Below, piece by piece: positions 1 through 5,619 of a stretch of 5,855 bases of DNA. How positions within the stretch are numbered: the first letter of the stretch is position 1; the number at the start of each line of letters is the position of its first letter. The notes under the pieces are model-generated. The model did not search any database. It had not been told where the DNA came from and saw only the letters and a program-made list of their open reading frames with translations. This stretch comes from Melioribacteraceae bacterium (lineage in GTDB: Bacteria; Bacteroidota; Ignavibacteria; Ignavibacteriales; Melioribacteraceae), in assembly GCA_015486905.1 (NCBI GenBank), contig WFQV01000297.1:1-5855 (forward strand). Reading direction: 5' to 3'. The position numbers and the translations under genes are program-made.

Positions 1-22
1 ATTATTACCTCTTCATTTTTTC

Positions 23-102
23 CTCTGCGAAAAAATCTTTGCGGTCTTTGCGTGGAACTACATCACTTTTCCACGCAGAGAACGCAGAGAATTTTCGCAA
101 AG
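23..102. repeat. Inverted pair of degenerate CTYTGCG tandem repeats (long imperfect hairpin)
   Basis: The left arm (23-55) contains three CTCTGCG/CTTTGCG heptamers and ends in TGG. The right arm (71-102) is its imperfect reverse complement, starting CCACGCAGAG and ending CGCAAAG. The arms are separated by 15 nt and align over about 32 positions with roughly 27 matches. If transcribed, two of the three mismatches between the heptamers become G-U wobbles, so the RNA stem would be stronger than the DNA identity suggests. No protein-coding potential is seen. I have the impression that CTTTGCG-type strings are common between genes in this bacterial group, but that is recollection and was not tested. 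The function is unknown. Confidence 0.7.
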
Positions 103-110
103 TTTATATC

Positions 111-122
111 GCGGCAAGCCGC
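111..122. repeat. Short GC-rich palindrome GCGGC-AA-GCCGC
   Basis: A perfect inverted repeat of 5-nt arms around AA sits in AT-rich surroundings, directly between the CTYTGCG hairpin and the heptamer array. It would form a four- to five-base-pair stem in RNA or a cruciform tip in DNA. It is too small to call a terminator, and no T-run follows on either strand. It may be part of the same composite repeat block as its neighbours. Confidence 0.5.
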
Positions 123-157
123 AATTATGAATTATGAATGATGAATTATGAATTAAG
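123..157. repeat. Tandem heptamer array, five units of AATTATG type
   Basis: Five contiguous 7-nt units read AATTATG, AATTATG, AATGATG, AATTATG and AATTAAG. Units 1, 2 and 4 are identical, and units 3 and 5 each differ by one base. The period is exact with no indels. It lies 134 nt upstream of the first phosphatase gene and about 20 nt upstream of the candidate -35 box, so copy number could alter promoter spacing or bending. That is inference. Confidence 0.75.
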
Positions 158-176
158 ATCTTAAAGCGAAAATTTT

Positions 177-207
177 TTGACAAAAAAACAAAGATATAAA
201 CTGTAAT
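177..207 (+). promoter_or_regulatory. Candidate promoter of the phosphatase operon
   Basis: A perfect TTGACA (177-182) is followed 19 nt later by TGTAAT (202-207), a 5/6 match to TATAAT. A perfect TATAAT also occurs at 210-215, but its 27-nt spacing from TTGACA is too long for sigma-70. The leader would be about 75-80 nt and would include the nonamer repeat. Promoter rules in this group differ from E. coli, and an AT-rich sequence produces such matches by chance, so this is weak. Confidence 0.3.
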
Positions 208-251
208 ACTATAATAGAAAGGAAAGTTAGCTTGATTACAGGTTTAAAAAC

Positions 252-278
252 ATTTGCGAAAATTCGTGTAATTAGCGG
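252..278. repeat. Degenerate nonamer repeat in the leader just upstream of the first start codon
   Basis: Three consecutive 9-nt units read ATTTGCGAA, AATTCGTGT and AATTAGCGG, followed by CTAAAAAAA, and the start codon comes 12 nt after the last unit. Thirteen bases (253-265, TTTGCGAAAATTC) are the exact reverse complement of 89-101 in the upstream hairpin, which ties this element to the CTYTGCG repeat family and would allow long-range pairing. There is no Shine-Dalgarno sequence between the repeat and the ATG. Any effect on translation is inference. Confidence 0.55.
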
Positions 279-290
279 CTAAAAAAACAC

Positions 291-1970
291 ATGAAAAAAA
301 GCAATTCAAACTTTACCGATTTTTCAGCGTTGGTTGATTTCAGCAAATTAATTAATTCGAGTCTCGAACTAAATTTTACTCTCAACAATTTGCTTTTGAC
401 CTGCATGGGTAAGCTGCTTGTTACCAAAGGTTTGGTTTACCTTCTTAACAAAAATCATGAGTTTGAATTAAAACTTTCAAAAGGGGTTCAAGAGAAAGAT
501 AAAATCCCCGCCCGGAGTTTTAACTTTACGGATTACACGGATGAGAAAAAGCGTAAATATATTTTTAACAGCGACGATTACCCTTTAATAATAGAGCTTA
601 ACGGCACACGGGGGCTAATAGGACTGTTAATATTGGGCAAGAAGTTAACCGGTGAAAAATATTCCGATGAAGATAGACGTTTCCTCTCGACAATTGCCAA
701 CCTATCAGCGACGGCAATTGAAAATGCAGAAGCATTTCTGCAACGGAAGGAACTGAACAAGCAGTTAAGTGCAAAAGTAAATAAACTTACTACATTGTTT
801 GAAATAAGTAAGGAATTTAGCGGTACGCTTGACATTCAACGTATTTCCAAACTTCTTATTTTCTCCTTAATCGGACAGTTAATGGTTGCCGAGTTTGCAA
901 TAGTCCTTTGTGAAGAAGAAGGCTTTGAAATATTGGAAAGCAAATTTGACGAGGACGAACTAAAAAATGCTCTCCAATCTTGCAAAATATTGCATTTCAC
1001 CGAACCCGTAGAGAAAGAATCCATGCAAAAAGAATTCCCGGCTTTGAGTAGCTTGGGAATTAGAATGGCAATTCCAATGAAATTTAAAGGAGAGACAAAA
1101 GGCTTGATTTTATTGGGCAAACGGAAAAACAACCAGGATTATTCTCAATCGGACATTGAGTTTGCCTCTTCACTTTCAGGAATTGCAATCATCTCAATCG
1201 AAAATACACGAATGATTAATGAGGTGATTGAAAAGAAAAAAATGGAGAAGGAATTGGAAACGGCACGTAGCATTCAAAAAAGCCTTCTCCCCTATTCTCT
1301 TCCCAAGTTAAAAAATTTCGACATCGCCGCCGTAAGCGAATCCGCGAGACAAGTCGGCGGAGACTATTACGATGTAATCCCGCTCGACGGGGAGCGTACG
1401 CTCATTGCAATCGGCGACGTTTCCGGCAAGGGAGTTCAAGCCGCTCTATTGATGGCTAACCTTCAGGCATTTTTAAAATCAATCTCAAAGCAAAATATTC
1501 CAATCGATGAAGCAACAAACTTAATTAACGACCTGGTTTCCGAGAACACGAGAATGGGAAATTTCATCACTTTTTTCTGGGGAATATTAAAAGACGAAAC
1601 GGGAGAATTTCATTACGTGAATGCAGGGCACAATCCGCCAATATTAGTTAACAACGGTAAAGTTACTTTTCTCAAAACGGGCGGAATACTACTCGGCGTT
1701 TCCAAAACAATGATGCCTTACAAATCCGACAAAGTAATTCTTACTGCGGGTTCAAGGCTCGTTTTATTTACCGACGGCATCACGGAAGCAATGGATAATG
1801 ATTTTAACGAATACACCGACGAACGTTTGGTGAATTTGGTTAGAAATTTCAGGGGGACTTCGGATGAACTGCTCAAAGCAATTATTGAAGATGTTCGCAG
1901 GCACGCCAACGGGAGAGAACAATATGACGATATCACATGCGTAATAATTACGGCAAAAGAGAACGGATGA
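291..1970 (+). CDS. GAF-GAF-PP2C (SpoIIE/RsbU-type) serine phosphatase, soluble
   Basis: This 559-aa cytoplasmic protein has no signal peptide or membrane helix. Two GAF-like domains (about 14-147 and 165-307) each end in an 'IEN' helix. A charged helical linker (about 308-334, ending RSIQKSLLP) leads to a PP2C_SpoIIE domain (about 340-555). Its metal-binding motifs are intact: QVGGDYYD (D358), GDVSGKG (D376), NAGHNPP (444-450), FTDGITEA (D495) and YDDIT (D546/D547). Family members are metal-dependent phosphatases that remove phosphate from serine or threonine of STAS-domain anti-anti-sigma factors, and the linker helix usually transmits the sensor state. The GAF ligand is not evident, and I see no NKFDE cyclic-nucleotide motif. 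The start at 291 fits the family's N-terminus and an A-rich context but has no clear Shine-Dalgarno sequence. The gene ends in an ATGA overlap with the next. The fold and activity class are secure; the target is unknown. Confidence 0.93.
   Translation: MKKSNSNFTDFSALVDFSKLINSSLELNFTLNNLLLTCMGKLLVTKGLVYLLNKNHEFELKLSKGVQEKDKIPARSFNFTDYTDEKKRKYIFNSDDYPLIIELNGTRGLIGLLILGKKLTGEKYSDEDRRFLSTIANLSATAIENAEAFLQRKELNKQLSAKVNKLTTLFEISKEFSGTLDIQRISKLLIFSLIGQLMVAEFAIVLCEEEGFEILESKFDEDELKNALQSCKILHFTEPVEKESMQKEFPALSSLGIRMAIPMKFKGETKGLILLGKRKNNQDYSQSDIEFASSLSGIAIISIENTRMINEVIEKKKMEKELETARSIQKSLLPYSLPKLKNFDIAAVSESARQVGGDYYDVIPLDGERTLIAIGDVSGKGVQAALLMANLQAFLKSISKQNIPIDEATNLINDLVSENTRMGNFITFFWGILKDETGEFHYVNAGHNPPILVNNGKVTFLKTGGILLGVSKTMMPYKSDKVILTAGSRLVLFTDGITEAMDNDFNEYTDERLVNLVRNFRGTSDELLKAIIEDVRRHANGREQYDDITCVIITAKENG
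1955..1970 (+). promoter_or_regulatory. ATGA stop-start overlap with weak RBS (translational coupling)
   Basis: The first gene's TGA (1968-1970) overlaps the second gene's ATG (1967-1969). A purine-rich AAGAGA (1957-1962) lies 4 nt before that ATG. An in-frame ATG 30 nt upstream (1937) also exists, but the nearest GGGAG (1911-1915) is 21 nt from it. The ATGA junction is the classical arrangement for reinitiation by ribosomes finishing the upstream gene, which favours 1967 as the start and implies linked production of the two phosphatases. Confidence 0.7.
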
Positions 1971-4531
1971 AATTTTGGCTGGCAAAATATCGTAAAGGGC
2001 TAATCATTGCAATTACCGCAGTGTTGATTTTTTTAAACATTGCCAATCTTTATTTTATTCTTGGTATTGCTCCGATGTCCAATGACGAATGCCTCTGGAT
2101 ACCTAAAAAAATTACTCAAGACTCAACAATAGTAACGATTCAAAAAGTAAAAAAAGATGGGGTTACTTGGAATGCCGGAATCCGTAACGGCGACAGACTG
2201 TTGGAGATAAACGGTCAAACGATTAAAAATACTCGCGATGCTCAGTTTATTTTAAATTCGGTTGCCAAAGGCGATAGCGCCATTTATCTTGTATCGAGAA
2301 ACGGTAAAACTTTCCAAGCGAAAGTTGAAGTTAAAAAACTCATTAGTTTCCAATCCCTCGGCTATGCGCTATTAGCTTTCATTTGGCTATTGGTTGCGTT
2401 TGTGGTTGTGCTTGCGAAATCGGAAGGAGAGGTTCAGAGACTTTTTTATCTTCTCGGTGCGCTGTTTACTTTCATTTCACTTATTAGCTTTTTTCAAGTA
2501 GGTTACCTTCAGAACCCTTACTTTTTTGTCAGTTGGTTGATTATTGCAGTGGATTTAATTTGGCTAATAGGTTCTTCTTATTTGCCTTTCTCTCTCGTAC
2601 ACTTTTTCTGGATTTTCCCGAGGCGGGCTAAAATAATATCAAGGAAATACACTCTGAAAATCCTGTACGGAATACCGACAATAATATTCTTATTTGCTCT
2701 GTTAGTAAGGTTTAAGTATTTTTATTTCCGCCCCGTCAACCTTTTTAACCTTCCCCGCTCGGCTTTTATTATTATGTACTTTATTCCTGCAATTTTAATT
2801 TTCCTGGGAATGTTAATAGGGTTTATTTTACTCTTTAAATCTTATTTGAAATTAGAAAACAAACGTGAGCGCTCACCTATCTTTGTGATTTTGGTAGCTT
2901 ACGGAATTGGTATTGCTTCAATTATTTACACCCAAACCTTAGCAAACGTTTTAGCGGACACAATTTTCAACACGCCGGAATATTTTATGCCGATTATATT
3001 TGTTGCTCTCATCCCCATTGCATTCGGTTATTCTATTTTCCGCTATTCGTTAATGGACGTAACGGAAGTAATTAAAAACGCAATTCTCTATTCAATTGCA
3101 ACAGTTACTCTCGGTGTGCTTTATTTCCTTATTATTTATTTACTCGGGCAAAATATTAGTCAAGTACTAAGTACCGATTACCAGGGAATTATTGCCGCTG
3201 TAATATTCATCATCTTTGCAATTATTTTTCAATCTACAAAAGATAGGTTTCAGGATTTACTTACCAAGAAATTCTACCCAGAACAATTTGCCTACCAAAA
3301 AGTTATTTTGAAATTCAGCAACGAAATTACAGGCACAATAGGCTTGGAAAATATTTTGGATTCCACATCAAGTACTTTTAATGATGCATTAAAATTAAAG
3401 CGGTTTGCAATTTTACTTAAGAATAAAAAAAGAGATTTTATTTTAAAACGTGGCACAAACATAAAGGCGGAATACTTTGTGCTTCACAACAGCGAGGAAG
3501 CGCTAGTAAAAATAATTCAAGAAAAAAAACTTGTACATTTGCATCCGGTAATTGAGCGGGAAGATTTTTCAAAAGTATTTCCTAAAGATTTTGAGCTTTT
3601 GAAAAGCGAGGGAATTTACACAATCATTCCTCTAATGATTAAATCCAAAATTATCGGCTTGCTTCTGTTCGGCTTAAAACACTCGGGCGCACATTTTGCC
3701 GGTAAAGATTTAGAACTGCTAAGTGCCGCGGCAAATCAAGTGGCGGTTGCAATTGAAAATGCACGGCTTTACGAATCCGAAGCTGAAAAGTTAAAAATCG
3801 AAAGAGACATTGAAAATGCAAAAAGAATTCAAGAGAGCTTACTGCCGAAAGAATTCCCGAAAATAGAGCGCTTGGAAATTTGCGGCATAATGAAACCCGC
3901 TTTGCAAATAGGCGGAGATTATTTCGACTTAATTAAAATTGACAACAACAGCGTTTTTGTGATTGTTGCCGATGTTTCCGGCAAGGGACTTTCGGCTTCG
4001 TTCTACATGTCGAAAATTCAAACAATGACACGCCTTTACTGCAAAAAAGGGAAAACGCCAAAAGAGATTTTGAAAAAAGTAAACGAGGAAATCTACGGTG
4101 CAATCGAGCGGAGCTGGTTTATTACAATTTCCCTCGCCTTGATTAATACTGAAAAAATGGAAATGCAATTCTGCCGCGCGGGGCACACACAGGCAATTAA
4201 AACGGACGGACATTCCTTCGAAACTTTAATCCCTTCCGGTATTGCAGTCGGACTGCAAGGAAAGGAAGTTTTTAACAATTCTCTCGAGGAGCTAAAAATA
4301 AAATTAACACCTAACGACTTGCTCTGCTTTTTCTCGGACGGACTTTCAGAAGCAATGAACGAAAAGAAAGAGCTGTTCCGAATAGATAGAATTAAGGAAA
4401 CCATTTTAAATGAATTTAACGCCGCTAATTGTGAGATAATTCAAAATAAACTCCTCTCACAAGCCGAAAAATTCAGAGGCTCCGCACATCAGAATGATGA
4501 CATTACACTTGTGCTGATTAGAGTAAAATAA
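1967..4531 (+). CDS. Membrane PDZ-multiTM-GAF-PP2C (SpoIIE-type) serine phosphatase
   Basis: From the ATGA start this is 854 aa. In order: TM1 (about 11-33) after a positive N-terminus, a PDZ domain (about 45-124; AGIRNGDRLLEING at 70-83) placed outside the inner membrane, then about nine more helices (near 128-150, 159-178, 184-216, 230-248, 267-291, 304-325, 339-357, 371-393 and 407-421). Ten crossings return the C-terminus to the cytoplasm. Next come a GAF domain (about 440-600, ending AIENARLYE), a coiled linker (about 600-627, RIQESLLP) and PP2C_SpoIIE (about 630-853). The catalytic motifs are intact: IGGDYFD (D651), ADVSGKG (D669), RAGHTQA (737-743), FSDGLSEA (D791) and NDDIT (D844/D845). 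The family dephosphorylates partner-switching STAS proteins; here an envelope signal presumably sets its activity. HFFWIFP (212-218), FRYSLMDV (358-365) and KKFYPEQFAY (434-443) resemble motifs of multi-TM sensor histidine kinases. An alternative start at 1937 would add 10 aa. Confidence 0.9.
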   Translation: MKFWLAKYRKGLIIAITAVLIFLNIANLYFILGIAPMSNDECLWIPKKITQDSTIVTIQKVKKDGVTWNAGIRNGDRLLEINGQTIKNTRDAQFILNSVAKGDSAIYLVSRNGKTFQAKVEVKKLISFQSLGYALLAFIWLLVAFVVVLAKSEGEVQRLFYLLGALFTFISLISFFQVGYLQNPYFFVSWLIIAVDLIWLIGSSYLPFSLVHFFWIFPRRAKIISRKYTLKILYGIPTIIFLFALLVRFKYFYFRPVNLFNLPRSAFIIMYFIPAILIFLGMLIGFILLFKSYLKLENKRERSPIFVILVAYGIGIASIIYTQTLANVLADTIFNTPEYFMPIIFVALIPIAFGYSIFRYSLMDVTEVIKNAILYSIATVTLGVLYFLIIYLLGQNISQVLSTDYQGIIAAVIFIIFAIIFQSTKDRFQDLLTKKFYPEQFAYQKVILKFSNEITGTIGLENILDSTSSTFNDALKLKRFAILLKNKKRDFILKRGTNIKAEYFVLHNSEEALVKIIQEKKLVHLHPVIEREDFSKVFPKDFELLKSEGIYTIIPLMIKSKIIGLLLFGLKHSGAHFAGKDLELLSAAANQVAVAIENARLYESEAEKLKIERDIENAKRIQESLLPKEFPKIERLEICGIMKPALQIGGDYFDLIKIDNNSVFVIVADVSGKGLSASFYMSKIQTMTRLYCKKGKTPKEILKKVNEEIYGAIERSWFITISLALINTEKMEMQFCRAGHTQAIKTDGHSFETLIPSGIAVGLQGKEVFNNSLEELKIKLTPNDLLCFFSDGLSEAMNEKKELFRIDRIKETILNEFNAANCEIIQNKLLSQAEKFRGSAHQNDDITLVLIRVK

Positions 4532-4543
4532 ATTTGTACGATT

Positions 4544-4558
4544 TTGAAAAATTTTCAA
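4544..4558. repeat. AT-rich inverted repeat just after the phosphatase operon
   Basis: TTGAAAA-A-TTTTCAA is a perfect 7-bp inverted repeat with a single central base, 12 nt past the operon's stop codon. It could be a weak hairpin at the 3' end of the message or a small operator-like palindrome. No U-tract follows, so it is not a convincing intrinsic terminator. A similar TGAAAAAA/TTTTTTCA repeat overlaps the start of the thioredoxin gene. Confidence 0.35.
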
Positions 4559-4579
4559 CGATGGAGCCACATTATTGAA

Positions 4580-4646
4580 TGAAGAGAGCGAAGTAATATG
4601 TCAAACAAGGGACTGCTCAACTTGTCGCAAATAAATCCGCTCTTCA
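4580..4646. other. Nested inverted repeats between convergent genes (possible terminator or structured RNA)
   Basis: An outer stem pairs 4580-4590 with 4638-4646: nine base pairs with a 2-nt bulge at 4584-4585. Inside it, ACAAG (4605-4609) pairs with CTTGT (4621-4625) around an 11-nt loop. The element sits in the 151-nt gap where the two transcripts converge, so a shared termination or 3'-end role is plausible. Neither side is followed directly by a canonical U-tract; the T-run at 4675-4680 is about 28 nt beyond the outer stem. Nothing else in 4532-4682 is recognisable. Confidence 0.3.
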
Positions 4647-4682
4647 ATTCCATTCACAAAATAAAATCACTTACTTTTTTAT

Positions 4683-5456
4683 TTAAGAAAGTTCTTTCTG
4701 AATAATTTCCTTCATTTTGGAAATTGTTTGCTCCTGTCCTTTGTAACCGTATTTGATTGCCTTGCCATTGTAAATTTTAGCTTTGGTAACATTACCTTCA
4801 TTTTCATAAATTAAAGCAAGCTCTGCGTAGGCTTCGGCAAATTTGGGATTTAATTCAATCGCCTTGGCCAAATATATTTTAGCCTTTTTATTATCTTGAA
4901 ATATTTCCTTTTGAAAAAACCCTACTGCAAAATTTAACCCTGCATTTTGAGGTTTCTTTTTCAAAGCGGAGTCAAGCATTTTAAAAAGATTGTAATCTTC
5001 GAAACGAAGTTTTGTGTAGAGCTTTTTATTTAAATATTCAACCATATCGTTGAATTTTGGGATATCGATGTAACCTGTAATAATAGTAATGAATTCGCCT
5101 TTGGGAGTAAACAATCCCGTTGAGGGGTAACCCGTAACTTTTGCCGCTTGGGTAAATTGTGCATTAGTGAATTCCCTGCCTTGGAAGTGAACCGTACCGG
5201 ATTTTTCAGGGTTAAGTCTGACTGTTACAAAAGATTTCCGAAGTGTCTTACGTACATTAGCATCACTGTAAGTTTTTTCTTCCATCACTTTACACCACTT
5301 GCACCAATCGGTGTAAAAATCCACAAGCAGATATTTATTTTGTTTTTTTGCTAAAGCAAGACCCTCGTCGAATTTGTGCCATTTTAGACTTTGAGAGTAG
5401 GAAATTCCCGAAATTAAAAAGGTGAGAAAAATTCCCAGTGAAAAAAGTTTTTTCAT
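4683..5456 (-). CDS. Exported thioredoxin-fold protein with C-terminal TPR repeats
   Basis: This is a 257-aa protein. Residues 1-21 form a signal peptide: MKK, a hydrophobic stretch LFSLGIFLTFLISGI, then probable cleavage near SYS-QS. There is no lipobox cysteine, so it is likely soluble in the periplasm. A thioredoxin-like domain (about 25-145) contains DWCKWCK with the redox pair C52/C55 and a GYPST loop whose P111 is the expected cis-proline. The WCxWCK pattern and following KTYSDANV helix suit the Thioredoxin_7/DsbD-gamma-like group, which reduces or exchanges disulfides in exported proteins. Two TPR units follow (about 171-204 and 205-238), suggesting that it docks to a partner or substrate. 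It is a single gene convergent with the phosphatases, with its own promoter and a good RBS. The fold is secure; the direction of the redox reaction and the partner are unknown. Confidence 0.9.
   Translation of the reverse strand: MKKLFSLGIFLTFLISGISYSQSLKWHKFDEGLALAKKQNKYLLVDFYTDWCKWCKVMEEKTYSDANVRKTLRKSFVTVRLNPEKSGTVHFQGREFTNAQFTQAAKVTGYPSTGLFTPKGEFITIITGYIDIPKFNDMVEYLNKKLYTKLRFEDYNLFKMLDSALKKKPQNAGLNFAVGFFQKEIFQDNKKAKIYLAKAIELNPKFAEAYAELALIYENEGNVTKAKIYNGKAIKYGYKGQEQTISKMKEIIQKELS
5439..5455. repeat. Perfect inverted repeat over the start of the thioredoxin gene
   Basis: TGAAAAAA-G-TTTTTTCA has 8-bp arms and one central base, and it covers codons 1-6 of the thioredoxin gene on the - strand. 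The K-K-L-F-S codons of the signal peptide produce most of it, so it may be incidental. A hairpin here could reduce access to the start codon, although the pairs are nearly all A-U. Confidence 0.4.
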
Positions 5457-5461
5457 TTGTT

Positions 5462-5465
5462 CTCC
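5462..5465 (-). promoter_or_regulatory. Shine-Dalgarno GGAG of the thioredoxin gene
   Basis: Read on the - strand, TGGAGAACAA directly precedes the ATG, giving GGAG with a 5-nt spacer. It is the clearest ribosome binding site in the window and supports the start at 5456. The two phosphatase genes lack anything comparable. Confidence 0.7.
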
Positions 5466-5497
5466 AATTAGATTTAATTAACGTGTGTTTGATGCAA

Positions 5498-5527
5498 ATA
5501 ATACGATTTTGGTTCAAGGTTTAACAA
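5498..5527 (-). promoter_or_regulatory. Candidate promoter of the thioredoxin gene
   Basis: On the - strand, TTGTTA (5522-5527) and TATTAT (5498-5503) are separated by 18 nt, matching 4/6 and 5/6 of the sigma-70 consensus. Initiation around 5490 would give a leader of about 35 nt containing the GGAG ribosome site. The -10 is followed by TTG, also loosely like the TAnnTTTG box of Bacteroidota but with one base too many. This is plausible, with no experimental support. Confidence 0.4.
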
Positions 5528-5619
5528 TTAAAATAATTGAAGAACGGTACAGGTTTAAAATTGTTGGCAAAAAATAAAAAAATAATAAAGAAGAAAACAA
5601 GAAATAAGAAATAGTTAAA

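Noticed and set aside
210..215. Perfect TATAAT as the -10 box of the operon
   Set aside because: The only good -35 (TTGACA, 177-182) is 27 nt away, and no reasonable -35 lies 16-19 nt upstream of it. It remains possible only with a non-standard promoter.
294..300. Seven-A tract right after the first start codon as a phase-variation switch
   Set aside because: A seven-base A run is short and common in AT-rich genomes with AAA-rich gene starts. No evidence of length variation can be seen from one sequence.
578..1132. Antisense open frames inside the first phosphatase gene
   Set aside because: They are reverse-frame shadows of a gene with intact domains and catalytic motifs. Their translations are low-complexity serine-rich sequence with no family signature.
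1937..1966. Upstream in-frame ATG as start of the membrane phosphatase
   Set aside because: It would give a 30-nt overlap with the first gene and has no ribosome site at normal spacing. The ATG at 1967 forms an ATGA junction with the stop and begins right before the first TM helix.
3929..4404. Antisense open frames inside the membrane phosphatase gene
   Set aside because: They overlap the well-conserved PP2C domain, and their translations show no recognisable fold or start signal.
4598..4705. 35-aa open frame on the + strand in the convergent gap
   Set aside because: It overlaps the 3' end of the thioredoxin gene, lacks a proper ribosome site and matches nothing I recognise. An AT-rich gap easily yields a frame of this length.
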